A stretch of DNA of 28,119 nt from Micavibrio sp. UBA2705 (GTDB taxonomy: Bacteria; Pseudomonadota; Alphaproteobacteria; Micavibrionales; Micavibrionaceae): contig DELD01000020.1 in NCBI GenBank assembly GCA_002354205.1, positions 1 through 28,119 of the forward strand. Direction: 5' to 3'. The translations under genes were made by a program, and so were the position numbers. Positions 14,423 through 22,803 of this stretch are shown here, piece by piece (within the stretch, counting starts at the first letter, position 1; each line of letters starts with the position of its first letter). The notes under the pieces are model-generated. The model had not been told where the DNA came from. It ran no database searches and saw nothing but the letters and a program-made list of their open reading frames with translations.

Positions 14423-15445
14423 TTACTGGTTACGCCCAAGCCACGCCGCGCCGCGCACGCCTGATGAATCGCCATGTTTCGGGGGAACAATATTGACATT
14501 TAGCGTATTTGAAAAACAGTATAGCGCCAATTTTTCAGGTAGCTCATCGTAGAGCCGCGCGATATTTCCCATGCCACCGCCAAGAACAATCGCATCAGGA
14601 TCGATCACATCAACAACGCTCGCAAGGCCGCGCGCAAGACGGTCAATATACGCCGCCAATGATTGCTCTGCGGAATCATCACCAGCCTCAGAGCGCGCCA
14701 CAATATCTGCCCCTTTTAGACGCTCTCCACTACGGCGTTGGTAGTCATTTTCAAATCCTGTACCAGAAATCCATGTTTCTAAGCAGCCAAATTTACCGCA
14801 ATAACACGCCGCCCCAAGATACTCATTATCATCGGGGTTGCTGACATATTGCGCAATATAGGGTTTATGGTCATATATGGGCGATATAATAGCTTCACGC
14901 GCCTTAATGGCCTGCGAATTCAAAGCATCCGCATCGGCGCTATATTGACGCGGCCAAGGCAGAGGATTATGCCCCCATTCACCGCCAATACCGTTCATAC
15001 CAATATGTGCCTTACCACTATAGGCAAGCCCAGCGCCGCAGCCTGTCCCAATAATTACGCCAAAAACCACGCCCTTACCCGCCGCTGCGCCATCGGCAGC
15101 TTCGGATACAGCAAAACAATTCGCATCATTATCCACCGCCACAGGCAGCGAAATCATATCCGTAAGGTCTTGTGCAAGCGGGTGACCATTTAACCATGTT
15201 GAATTTGCATTTTTAACATTCCCCGTCGCGCTGCATATTGTCCCAGGAATCCCGACACCCAAAGATGATATGCGCAATCCACATTCATCTTGCGCATGGT
15301 GCACAAGGCTTGTAATGCTTGCTAGCGTTGCTTGATAATCATCACGCGGCGAAGCTTTACGATGGCGAAAAATTTCTGCGCCGTTTACTGCATCCAAACA
15401 GATAATCTCAGTTTTTGTGCCGCCTAAATCTACGCCTGCAAACAT
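14423..15445 (-). CDS. mak: ROK-family sugar kinase, fructokinase (Mak)-like
   Basis: ROK kinases phosphorylate free hexoses or amino sugars with ATP. DLGGTK (6-11) is the phosphate-binding loop, DNDANC (105-110) holds the catalytic aspartate about D107, and GTGCGAGL (133-140) continues the ATP site. The zinc site is built from EWGH (156-159) and CYCGKFGC (214-221). The wording GTGCGAG, GGEWGHNPLPWP and CLETWISGTGF is closest to E. coli Mak fructokinase, though N-acetylglucosamine kinase is an alternative. An insertion of about 40 residues (roughly 167-211) sits between the two halves of the zinc site, making the protein 340 residues instead of about 300. It lies 15 bases after ctlX. AGGGCG precedes the ATG. 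Confidence 0.85.
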   Translation of the reverse strand: MFAGVDLGGTKTEIICLDAVNGAEIFRHRKASPRDDYQATLASITSLVHHAQDECGLRISSLGVGIPGTICSATGNVKNANSTWLNGHPLAQDLTDMISLPVAVDNDANCFAVSEAADGAAAGKGVVFGVIIGTGCGAGLAYSGKAHIGMNGIGGEWGHNPLPWPRQYSADADALNSQAIKAREAIISPIYDHKPYIAQYVSNPDDNEYLGAACYCGKFGCLETWISGTGFENDYQRRSGERLKGADIVARSEAGDDSAEQSLAAYIDRLARGLASVVDVIDPDAIVLGGGMGNIARLYDELPEKLALYCFSNTLNVNIVPPKHGDSSGVRGAAWLGRNQ

Positions 15446-15460
15446 GTGCTTCGCCCTGCT

Positions 15461-16363
15461 TTAAAACAATTCTAACATCATACAGCGCGCAGAGCCGCCG
15501 CCATAACGTTCAACCGTGTAAAGCGGCGTATAAAGGATTTTATCGTGATGAGCTTCATAGACTGCGATTTGCGCAGGGCTCAGCGCCTTATAGGCACTTT
15601 CTGACATCACCAGAATTTTCTCATCTTCCGCGCCGCGCACTTCAAGCGCATTACCGCAAAACGCCAAAAGCTGATCCATCGTAAGCTCGACAACTTTATG
15701 CGTTTTACGCAGACTCTCGAGCACAGCTTGGCGCTCACCATCATCAGTAATACATTCAGCGCAAATCGTTGCGACTTCCGTGCCAATATGCATCAACACA
15801 TCAGTGTGATAAATTGGCTTACCGGTATGAGAACTCGTATCAAATGCAATTAATTTATAACCGTAATGATCTGCCCATTGCTGCGCAAGTTCACGGTCAG
15901 TGCGCGCCGAAAGCGCCGCATAACCAATCTTGTTCACATGGTCACGGCAAATTGATGCCGTGCTTTCTAAATTGGCGTTTTCTTTTGTATTATCACGAAA
16001 ATCAAGGTCAAGCTTATAACTACGTGAAAACAAGTCAACGATTTGCGGCGTAAGTTCGCGCTTGCGTGACTGGTCTTTCATCTTATAAAGCGTCAAACGC
16101 CCATCAGGCATGGTCGATAGCCAATTCGGGAAGATATGATCGGGGCAATCGTCGCGCCCTAATATCTCCGTAATCACTACGCCATTTGCGACCAGCAAGT
16201 CACGCAAAGCTTGAAATTCGGCGCGGGCTTCCGCTGTTTTATCAATTGTCGGGCCTGCGCTTTGTTCGTCCTGATAATGGTTACTATCCATTGTTTCTGG
16301 GTTCGCATAAAAAATGGCGGGGTCAATCATCAAGATGTGATTGGTCGATTGTTTATTATTCAT
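15461..16363 (-). CDS. ctlX: Amidinotransferase-fold hydrolase, CtlX/arginine deiminase-related
   Basis: This 300-residue protein has the guanidino-modifying enzyme fold that includes arginine deiminase, dimethylarginine hydrolase and the citrulline-utilisation hydrolase CtlX. Visible landmarks are PDHIFPNW (74-81), LESTAS (132-137), ALSARTD (150-156), YHTDVLMHIG (185-194, with catalytic His about H186) and the C-terminal GGGSARC (catalytic Cys about C294). These match CtlX best. By recall the family consensus at 132-137 is LEGTGS, so two glycines are replaced here. The likely role is hydrolysis of a guanidino or ureido compound related to arginine or citrulline. Why it sits inside a GDP-sugar operon is unclear. 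GGGAGAA precedes the ATG. Confidence 0.8.
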   Translation of the reverse strand: MNNKQSTNHILMIDPAIFYANPETMDSNHYQDEQSAGPTIDKTAEARAEFQALRDLLVANGVVITEILGRDDCPDHIFPNWLSTMPDGRLTLYKMKDQSRKRELTPQIVDLFSRSYKLDLDFRDNTKENANLESTASICRDHVNKIGYAALSARTDRELAQQWADHYGYKLIAFDTSSHTGKPIYHTDVLMHIGTEVATICAECITDDGERQAVLESLRKTHKVVELTMDQLLAFCGNALEVRGAEDEKILVMSESAYKALSPAQIAVYEAHHDKILYTPLYTVERYGGGSARCMMLELF

Positions 16364-16410
16364 TATTTGATTCTCCCTATTAGGAAAGGGAGTATAACGG
16401 CTGATTTGTA

Positions 16411-17265
16411 CTATTTAAAGATGTGAAATTTAAATATGTTGCGCAAAAACATGCGCCAGCTCCCAATATCCGCCCAATGCACATCACTATGCTGCATGCG
16501 TATATCCTGTGCACATTCTAATATCAGGCGATCAAAGCCCCTATTCGCAACCGCTTCATAGCCTGCACGGTCAATCGAAAGCGGGTCAAGATTCTGAATT
16601 TGAAACCACATAGCGGGCGCATATTCGCGATACGCATCAACCGCAACGTTATACCCCATTAAGAATATGCCGCTATTCCAGTAATGCCGCCCTGATTGCA
16701 CATAGGAGCGGGCGAGCGCCTTGCGCGGCTTCTCGGTAAACGATGCCACTTCATGCAGCCCCGTCTTGTTTTCCTCGCCGCCTTCCATCGCTATTTCAAT
16801 ATATCCATATTCGGTTTGCGCGCGCACAGGAGTAATACCAAATAAAACAATATGTTTTTGCGCAATATCTTCATTCTGCGCGACCAGTGGCGCAAAAGCC
16901 GTAAAATCATCCATAACATGGTCACAAGGCAGCACCAGCAGCGAGCCTTCATGCATTTTGCGCATCTGTAAGTATCGCAGCGCCAAAGCTATCGCAGGGC
17001 CAGTATTACACGAAAGCGGCTCCGCAATAATCGCTTGCGGTTTAACGTCAATTTGCTGCAACTGCGCGGCGACAATATCCTTATAGCCCTGCGCTGTGAC
17101 GATAATCGGCGCAGCAAAACATGCGGAGCGGCGCACCGTGTCTTGGAACAAGGTTAAGCCATTTTTCTTAAGGGTGAAGAACTGCTTCGGACGCGCAGGA
17201 GATGACAGCGGCGCAAGGCGGCGGCCGGCCCCGCCACATAATATAATTGGTATAATTTCACTCAA
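16411..17265 (-). CDS. manC: Mannose-1-phosphate guanylyltransferase, TTG start
   Basis: The enzyme makes GDP-mannose from GTP and mannose-1-phosphate. The nucleotidyltransferase signature LCGGAGRRLAPLSSPARPKQ (9-28) is complete, with the pyrophosphorylase lysine at the end. EYGYIEI and FTEKPRKALA are further ManC landmarks. At 284 residues it is the catalytic domain alone; the phosphomannose isomerase domain of bifunctional ManC/AlgA proteins is absent. The start is a TTG at 17265 supported by TAGGG about 8 bases upstream. It lies 28 bases after fcl and 47 before ctlX and supplies the substrate for Gmd. Confidence 0.9.
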   Translation of the reverse strand: MSEIIPIILCGGAGRRLAPLSSPARPKQFFTLKKNGLTLFQDTVRRSACFAAPIIVTAQGYKDIVAAQLQQIDVKPQAIIAEPLSCNTGPAIALALRYLQMRKMHEGSLLVLPCDHVMDDFTAFAPLVAQNEDIAQKHIVLFGITPVRAQTEYGYIEIAMEGGEENKTGLHEVASFTEKPRKALARSYVQSGRHYWNSGIFLMGYNVAVDAYREYAPAMWFQIQNLDPLSIDRAGYEAVANRGFDRLILECAQDIRMQHSDVHWADIGSWRMFLRNIFKFHIFK

Positions 17266-17293
17266 TTTAGCAACCCTAACATATACACTTCAC

Positions 17294-18247
17294 TTACATC
17301 TTTTGTTCAATATCACGTTTCAAGAAATCTGCATAGCTTCGAGACAAACCTTCAACCAGAGCTGTCTTCGCACGCCAGCCCAAATAATCCATCACTTGAG
17401 AATCCAGCACTTTACGCGGCGTACCATCGCGCTGCTCGTGGTCGAATAAAATCTCGCCTTTATAGCCAACAGCTTGTGCGATGAAAGTCGCGAGATCGCG
17501 GATCGTAACTTCTGTACCGCTACCGATATTCAGCGGCTTTTCATCACTGTACCCTTCCAAGGCACATAGCGCGCCCTCCGCCAAGTCATCGACATATAAA
17601 AATTCACGCAGTGCGCGTCCACTGCCCCATAATTTAACTTGGGGTTGCTCAAAGCTTTTTGCATTATGCAGCTTTAAAATCAGCGCAGGAATAACATGCG
17701 AAGAAAAGCCATCATAATGATCCCCTTCGCCATAGAGGTTACAAGGCATCAAGGATATATAATCCATACCATATTCACGGCGATAATAGCTGCAAAGCCG
17801 CGTACCCACGATTTTGGCGAGCGCATAGGCTTCATTACTGGCCTCTAAAGACGATGTCAGCAAACTTTCTGGCTGCAATGGCTGCGGCGCGTCTTTGGGG
17901 TAGATACATGACGACCCCATAAATACCAATTTGCGCACTTTATGTTCATAAGCGCCATTTATGACATTTTGCGCCATTGATAAATTATCATTCAAAAATT
18001 CAACAGGGTATTTTTCATTCGGCGCAATGCCGCCAACCCGACCAGCGGCGTGAATGATCACTTCGGGACGCCGCTGCGCCATCCAATCATAAACGGCGTT
18101 TTTATCCGTTAAGTCCAAATCGTTACGCTCCGCGGTCAGGACAATAACATCGCGCCGCTGCTGTAACAGGCGCATGATTGCGCCGCCCACCATGCCGTTA
18201 TGACCTGTGACAAATATAGAACGACCAGAGAGATCAAAATGCGACAT
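17294..18247 (-). CDS. fcl: GDP-L-fucose synthase
   Basis: This epimerase-reductase converts GDP-4-keto-6-deoxy-mannose to GDP-L-fucose with NADPH. It is an extended short-chain dehydrogenase: VTGHNGMVGGAI (13-24) is the nucleotide-binding loop, MGSSCIYPK carries the catalytic Ser, and the YALAK motif carries the catalytic Tyr and Lys. NLYGEGDHYDGFSSHVIPAL is a family signature. The length of 317 is usual. It follows gmd by 17 bases and precedes manC by 28, so the three are almost certainly co-transcribed. Confidence 0.95.
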   Translation of the reverse strand: MSHFDLSGRSIFVTGHNGMVGGAIMRLLQQRRDVIVLTAERNDLDLTDKNAVYDWMAQRRPEVIIHAAGRVGGIAPNEKYPVEFLNDNLSMAQNVINGAYEHKVRKLVFMGSSCIYPKDAPQPLQPESLLTSSLEASNEAYALAKIVGTRLCSYYRREYGMDYISLMPCNLYGEGDHYDGFSSHVIPALILKLHNAKSFEQPQVKLWGSGRALREFLYVDDLAEGALCALEGYSDEKPLNIGSGTEVTIRDLATFIAQAVGYKGEILFDHEQRDGTPRKVLDSQVMDYLGWRAKTALVEGLSRSYADFLKRDIEQKM

Positions 18248-18264
18248 TGCGGTTCTTCCGAGGA

Positions 18265-19269
18265 TTATTGATGTTCGCCTAAGGCGGCGGCGATCATTTC
18301 ATTAATGAGATTTTGGCGAGAAATTTGCGCTGACCAGCCCAAGTCACGTTTTGCCAAAGACGCATCGCCCTGCAAAACATGCACTTCGCTAGGGCGATAA
18401 AACGCAGAAGATATATTAACAGCAACCGCACCATTTTCAAGGAAAATACCTTGCTCCTCTTGCCCGTTGCCTTGCCATTTTATAGGCATACCAAGCACTG
18501 CAAAAACATCTTCGACAAACAAACGTACACTGCAAGAAACGCCAGAGGCCAGCACATAGTCGCGCGGCGTATCTTGCTGTAACATCAGCCACATCCCTTC
18601 AACATAGTCTGCGGCGTGCCCCCAATCTCTTTGTGCATCCAAGTTACCAAGGGTTAGGCAAGTTTGCCGGCCTTGTTTGAGCGCAATTGCACCTTTAACA
18701 ATTTTCTGCGTTACGAAGTCGTCGCCACGTTTGGGGCTTTCATGGTTGAATAATATGCCGTTCACCGCATATAGGCCTTTCGCCTTTCGGTAATTAAGCA
18801 CTGCATTATGCGCAATCAGCTTGCCTTCCGCATAAGGGCTCTCAGGCGTAAAAGGTGAGTTTTCATTTTGCGGCGCGGGCGCATTACCAAATAACTCAGA
18901 AGTCCCCGCCTGATAAAAACGGCATTTCGGCGCACGCTCATACACCGCACGCAGCAATTTCTCCACCCCATGACCATTAACGTTTTTGGTATATTCTGGC
19001 ATAGAAAAACTAATGCCAACATGGCTCTGCGCCGCAAGGTTATAGATCTCGTCAGGCTGCACGTCTGCAATTACGCGCTGCAATGATGCTTCATCGCTCA
19101 TATCGCCATAATGAAATGAAATATCCCCCAGCATATCTTGCAAATGCACACGATCATCATGCGCGAGCGCTTGGCGCATACCGTGAACGCTGTAACCTTT
19201 ATCTAAAAGTAGCTTTGTGAGATAAAAACCGTCTTGACCTGTTATGCCCGTGATTAAAGCTTTCTTCAT
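18265..19269 (-). CDS. gmd: GDP-mannose 4,6-dehydratase
   Basis: The enzyme converts GDP-mannose to GDP-4-keto-6-deoxy-mannose, the committed step to GDP-L-fucose and GDP-rhamnose-type sugars. ITGITGQDGFYL near the N-terminus binds the cofactor, SPYAEGK holds the catalytic Tyr and Lys, and LGNLDAQRDWGHAADYVEGM is diagnostic. I start it at the ATG at 19269, where GGGGGAG stands directly upstream and the protein begins MKKALITG as in the family. The longer frame from 19359 adds 30 residues that cover the probable promoter. This gives 334 residues, slightly short for Gmd. It is the first gene of the operon. Confidence 0.95.
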   Translation of the reverse strand: MKKALITGITGQDGFYLTKLLLDKGYSVHGMRQALAHDDRVHLQDMLGDISFHYGDMSDEASLQRVIADVQPDEIYNLAAQSHVGISFSMPEYTKNVNGHGVEKLLRAVYERAPKCRFYQAGTSELFGNAPAPQNENSPFTPESPYAEGKLIAHNAVLNYRKAKGLYAVNGILFNHESPKRGDDFVTQKIVKGAIALKQGRQTCLTLGNLDAQRDWGHAADYVEGMWLMLQQDTPRDYVLASGVSCSVRLFVEDVFAVLGMPIKWQGNGQEEQGIFLENGAVAVNISSAFYRPSEVHVLQGDASLAKRDLGWSAQISRQNLINEMIAAALGEHQ

Positions 19270-19310
19270 CCACTCCCCCGAAAAAGCAACGCTTAAGAAC
19301 CGCAGCTTAT

Positions 19311-19340
19311 ATTCTAAAGTATTCACACACCAATGCACAA
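19311..19340 (-). promoter_or_regulatory. Candidate promoter of the gmd operon
   Basis: On the minus strand TTGTGC (19340-19335) and TAGAAT (19316-19311) are 18 bases apart, and the ATG follows about 42 bases downstream. The -10 box matches 5 of 6. Confidence 0.4.
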
Positions 19341-19416
19341 CCGCGAAATACAATATCATAGGGAACCTTTTATTAGGCCATGCGTATGAATAAACAAATA
19401 AAAGAGAGGAAAAACA

Positions 19417-19557
19417 ATGAAGTATTTAAAACTTATTCTTGCATGCCTATTTTTAGCATCAACGCCTTTAATGCTTAGCGCATGTGACAAAAATTCTGAT
19501 TTAGAAGAAGCCGCAGAAGAAGTCAGCGATGAAATTGACGATGCAACAACCAATTAA
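19417..19557 (+). CDS. Small lipoprotein
   Basis: This 46-residue protein has a typical lipoprotein signal: MKYLK, a hydrophobic core, then the lipobox LSAC with the lipidated cysteine at residue 25. The remaining 21 residues are acidic (DLEEAAEEVSDEIDD). A purine-rich AGAGAGG precedes the ATG. It resembles entericidin-type small lipoproteins in layout only, and no homology is claimed. It is followed 21 bases later by the Pmp3-like gene. Confidence 0.75.
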   Translation: MKYLKLILACLFLASTPLMLSACDKNSDLEEAAEEVSDEIDDATTN

Positions 19558-19578
19558 ACAAAAGAGAAGGAGCAAGCC

Positions 19579-19770
19579 ATGCCAATAGCACAAACACAAG
19601 ACTCCGTTCTAAGTGATTTATTTAAAATTGTTTTAGCGGTCATATTGCCACCGCTCGGCGTTTTAATCGAAACAGGGCTATCAAAGCACCTACTCTTAAA
19701 CTTGCTACTGACAATGCTGGGTTTTATTCCAGGCATCATACATGCCGTTTATATAATCGCGCGTTATTAA
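19579..19770 (+). CDS. Pmp3/YqaE-family membrane peptide
   Basis: This 63-residue peptide has the UPF0057 (Pmp3/YqaE) signature: AVILPPLGVLIETG in the first helix and LLTMLGFIPGIIHAVYII in the second, so two membrane helices with a short loop. Members are small membrane proteins often induced by salt, cold or envelope stress; the molecular role is not well defined. GAGAAGGAG before the ATG is a strong ribosome-binding site. It is probably co-transcribed with the small lipoprotein and ends at the terminator at 19794-19833. Confidence 0.85.
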   Translation: MPIAQTQDSVLSDLFKIVLAVILPPLGVLIETGLSKHLLLNLLLTMLGFIPGIIHAVYIIARY

Positions 19771-19793
19771 CTTCGTCGCCGTTTAAAAGCAAT

Positions 19794-19833
19794 AAAAAAT
19801 CCCTTAGCTTTCTATCAGGCTAAGGGATTTTTT
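19794..19833. terminator. Bidirectional terminator between the Pmp3-like gene and a hypothetical gene
   Basis: AAAAAATCCCTTAGC (19794-19808) pairs perfectly with GCTAAGGGATTTTTT (19819-19833), with U-runs in both directions. The flanking genes are convergent. Confidence 0.9.
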
Positions 19834-19848
19834 GTTTTTGCATACCAG

Positions 19849-20166
19849 CTACGCCGCGTCGCGGCTATAGGCATTGTAAGCCGTCGTATCCATCTGTATT
19901 TGCGCAATAGCAGCAATATAAACAGGGAATTTTATAGCCCCGCCCAAAGCCTCAATCAAACCAACGCGCTTCTTTTTACGCAAACAGCGCAATGTTTTTG
20001 CACATTCGCATGTTACGCGACCAAATAATGATTCATCATTTTTATAGAAAAATAAAGTCTGATCAACCACACGTATCGTTATCGCCTCACCTTTGGGAAC
20101 AGATTGCGGCACAACGACCACAAGCGATTTATCTTTCCCAATTATAAATTCACACTCATTAAACAT
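19849..20166 (-). CDS. Hypothetical small protein
   Basis: This is an unrecognised 105-residue protein. The ATG at 20166 (protein MFNECEFIIGKDKSLVVVV) is chosen over the longer frame from 20217 because GAGGGG lies 9 bases upstream of it. The N-terminal half is rich in beta-strand-like segments. The middle has a CECAKTLRCLRKKKR stretch with three cysteines and a basic cluster. The tail is helical, with no signal peptide or clear membrane segment. The flagellar regulator FlbT was considered because of a vaguely similar N-terminus, but the match is too weak to call. Confidence 0.6.
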   Translation of the reverse strand: MFNECEFIIGKDKSLVVVVPQSVPKGEAITIRVVDQTLFFYKNDESLFGRVTCECAKTLRCLRKKKRVGLIEALGGAIKFPVYIAAIAQIQMDTTAYNAYSRDAA

Positions 20167-20249
20167 AATAAGACCCCTCTTGTCCGGAGTATATGTATAA
20201 TCATAAAGAGTTAACAAAAGATTAACAAAACTTAAAAATCTATTAATAA

Positions 20250-21158
20250 TTAGAATATATGCGGATCTTTTTCTGTGCGTTTATCACGCAAGCCATGATA
20301 ATAATTTCGGCGGAACGGATACATCAATTGATGACGAAAGGCCACAGGCATAGCTTGCTTTATGCCAATATCAACGGGCGGGCGGCGGTCTTCGTTAAAA
20401 TAGGAACGAAACACCCAATCCCAAAGCATAATATTTTCACCAAAGTTTTTATCGCCCTCACGTAAATCTTTACTGTGGTGCCAGCGATGCAATTCAGGCG
20501 TATTGAAAAACCACGAAATCGGGCCAAACTTCATATCGACATTGCAATGGGTCAGCATTCCGATAAAGGCGGTAACAGCGCTTAGCCATTTCACTACCTC
20601 CATAGGCGCCCCTAATACAAGCAGTAAACCAAGCGCCATAACAATAGAAATCAAACTATCAATGAAGTGGAAACGTCCGGTATTAACAATCCATAGACGT
20701 TTAACACTGTGATGAATGGCATGGAACGCCCACATTGGCGGCCAACGATGGCCCATACGATGCGCGAGATAAAGCATAAATTCGGCGCTAACAACGCCCA
20801 AAATAACTTGCGCTGCCATCGGCCATTCACGTGGCCATATACCGCGCCCTGCTTCTGCAGCTGGCGTTAGAAAAGCAGAAAGCCCAATGACTCCGCCGAA
20901 AACCAACAGCCCCTGCACCAAGCCTTTTGAGCTTAATGTATGCGCCAAATCCTGCCAAAGCTGCCCATCCGCGCCAAGCCACTCACGTTCATGCGGCATA
21001 AAACGTTCAAGAAAAAATAAGGTCAGCGCTAGAAACACATAAGCGAGGTTAAAGTATAAAATCGGCTGTCCAATATGCATACCATAGGCGAAAAGAGCCA
21101 AACAGCAGCCAAATAAAAAAGGCCAACTGCCCCATCTCAAAATTGATTTTATCGCCAT
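20250..21158 (-). CDS. Fatty-acid hydroxylase / sterol desaturase family protein
   Basis: This 302-residue membrane protein carries the histidine boxes of the di-iron hydroxylase superfamily: HRMGH, HAIHH and, near the C-terminus, HRWHH, together with further conserved histidines (GRFHFID, THCN). Several membrane helices precede and separate the boxes (about 10-50, 80-105, 115-130, 170-200). Members hydroxylate or desaturate lipids using oxygen. The substrate here is unknown and there are no sterol genes nearby. AAGGCGAG precedes the ATG. It lies downstream of purA but after the purA terminator. Confidence 0.85.
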   Translation of the reverse strand: MAIKSILRWGSWPFLFGCCLALFAYGMHIGQPILYFNLAYVFLALTLFFLERFMPHEREWLGADGQLWQDLAHTLSSKGLVQGLLVFGGVIGLSAFLTPAAEAGRGIWPREWPMAAQVILGVVSAEFMLYLAHRMGHRWPPMWAFHAIHHSVKRLWIVNTGRFHFIDSLISIVMALGLLLVLGAPMEVVKWLSAVTAFIGMLTHCNVDMKFGPISWFFNTPELHRWHHSKDLREGDKNFGENIMLWDWVFRSYFNEDRRPPVDIGIKQAMPVAFRHQLMYPFRRNYYHGLRDKRTEKDPHIF

Positions 21159-21211
21159 AATCTCGCCTTACTGTTACATAACCACAAAATACGCATACAC
21201 GCATAAAGAGT

Positions 21212-21242
21212 AAACAAAAAAGCGCCCAAAACAGGCGCTTTT
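21212..21242 (-). terminator. Rho-independent terminator of purA
   Basis: AAAAGCGCC (21218-21226) pairs with GGCGCTTTT (21234-21242) around a 7-base loop. The minus strand continues TTTTTTGTTTA. It lies 27 bases after the purA stop codon. Confidence 0.85.
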
Positions 21243-21269
21243 CTTTATATTACATTTGAAACAGTTCTA

Positions 21270-22565
21270 TTACTTTTCAGCAAACGGGTCCGTCACCAAA
21301 ATCGTATCATCGCGCTCTGGACTTGTTGACAGCAAAGCAACCGGCACACCTATAAGTTCTTCAAGGCGGCGAACATATTTAACGGCAGCGGCAGGTAAAT
21401 CTGCCCAGCTTCTTGCGCCATATGTACTTTCGCTCCACCCTGGAATCGTTTCATAAACAGGTGTCGCTTTTTCTTGCTCTAACTGTGAAGATGGGTAATG
21501 GTCGTATTTCTGGCCGTCAATTTCATAACCAATACAGATTTTAAGCTCTTCAAAGCCATCGAGAACGTCAAGTTTCGTCAAAGCGATACCATCAACCCCG
21601 CCAATAGTTAGCGCTTGACGCACCAATACCGCATCAAACCAACCACAGCGACGTTTACGCCCTGTGACAACGCCAAATTCGCGTCCACGCTTACCAAGAC
21701 GCTCACCATCATCATCAAATAATTCTGTAGGGAACGGGCCTGTGCCAACGCGCGTTGTATACGCTTTTGTGATACCAAGAACATAACCGACAGATTTCGG
21801 ACCAACGCCAGAACCAGTAGAGGCCTGACCAGAAATGGTGTTAGATGATGTTACAAACGGATAAGTGCCATGATCAACATCAAGCATGATCCCCTGTGCG
21901 CCTTCAAACAAAATTTTCTTACGTTCAAGCTTTGCCGTTTCTAATGTACGCCAAACAACATCAGCAAAAGCCAAAATTTGATCTCTAATTTCCATCAAAT
22001 CGTTAAACACACCATCCGCATCAATTTGCTCCGCGCCAAGGCCTTTAAGCAAAGCATTATGGTGGAGTAATTGATTGTCAATTTTCTCACGCAGCAAGCT
22101 TTCATCACGCAAATCGCATACGCGCACGCCACGGCGCGCAACTTTATCTTCATAAGCTGGGCCAATGCCGCGCCCTGTTGTGCCGATTTTTTCTTTACCG
22201 CGCGCCGCTTCTAACGCCGCATCCAGTTTTTGATGCACAGGCAAAATCAAGTTCGCGTTTTCCGCAAGCCTTAAGTTATGCGGGCCAATATCAACCCCTT
22301 TAGCAGAAACAGTTTCAATTTCTTTTAACAGCGCCCATGGGTCAACAACAACGCCATTACCAATAACGGAAATTTTTCCGCCACGCACAATACCAGATGG
22401 CAAAAGGCTTAATTTGTATTCAACGCCGTCAATCACCAAAGTGTGACCTGCATTATGGCCGCCTTGGAAGCGTACAACCACATCCGCGCGTGAAGAAAGC
22501 CAATCGACAATCTTTCCTTTACCTTCATCACCCCATTGGGAACCAATAACCGCAACATTTGCCAT
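21270..22565 (-). CDS. purA: Adenylosuccinate synthetase
   Basis: PurA joins IMP and aspartate with GTP to give adenylosuccinate, the first committed step to AMP. The N-terminus MANVAVIGSQWGDEGKGK is the family signature. FQGGHNAGHT, GTTGRGIGPAYEDK and the GTP-binding TKLDVLDG near the C-terminus are all present. I start at the ATG at 22565, preceded by AAGGAA; the longer frame to 22619 adds 18 residues unlike the family. The resulting 431 residues match the usual length. It is flanked by terminators on both sides and therefore probably monocistronic. Confidence 0.97.
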   Translation of the reverse strand: MANVAVIGSQWGDEGKGKIVDWLSSRADVVVRFQGGHNAGHTLVIDGVEYKLSLLPSGIVRGGKISVIGNGVVVDPWALLKEIETVSAKGVDIGPHNLRLAENANLILPVHQKLDAALEAARGKEKIGTTGRGIGPAYEDKVARRGVRVCDLRDESLLREKIDNQLLHHNALLKGLGAEQIDADGVFNDLMEIRDQILAFADVVWRTLETAKLERKKILFEGAQGIMLDVDHGTYPFVTSSNTISGQASTGSGVGPKSVGYVLGITKAYTTRVGTGPFPTELFDDDGERLGKRGREFGVVTGRKRRCGWFDAVLVRQALTIGGVDGIALTKLDVLDGFEELKICIGYEIDGQKYDHYPSSQLEQEKATPVYETIPGWSESTYGARSWADLPAAAVKYVRRLEELIGVPVALLSTSPERDDTILVTDPFAEK

Positions 22566-22749
22566 TTTAATTTTCCTTATATCTATACAGATAGTTAAAA
22601 ACACAGTTATGCCGCGCAATTTTTGCGCTGCTCAAAACGTAATTCAATGGTAAGGGAATTTTTATACTGAATAATACCAGTAAATTACGCTTAGTACTCG
22701 CATATTTAAGGGCTTTGCGTCAAGGCAAAAACAAATTATCTTTGCCGCA

Positions 22750-22774
22750 TAAGAAAAACGCGCCCAAAGGCGCG
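22750..22774 (-). terminator. Rho-independent terminator of clpA
   Basis: CGCGCC (22759-22764) pairs with GGCGCG (22769-22774) around CAAA. The minus strand continues TTTTTCTTATG. It lies 29 bases after the clpA stop codon. Confidence 0.8.
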
Positions 22775-22803
22775 CTGATCAACATTATATATACGCGCCA
22801 GAA

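Noticed and set aside
19270..19359. A 30-residue N-terminal extension of Gmd.
   Set aside because: It covers the candidate promoter and does not resemble Gmd; the ATG at 19269 has GGGGGAG directly upstream.
20250..20465. Plus-strand open frames antisense to the sterol desaturase-family gene.
   Set aside because: They are shadows of the minus-strand coding sequence, without start signals or recognisable motifs.
22566..22619. An 18-residue N-terminal extension of PurA.
   Set aside because: The family begins at MANVAVIG and the ATG at 22565 has AAGGAA upstream.
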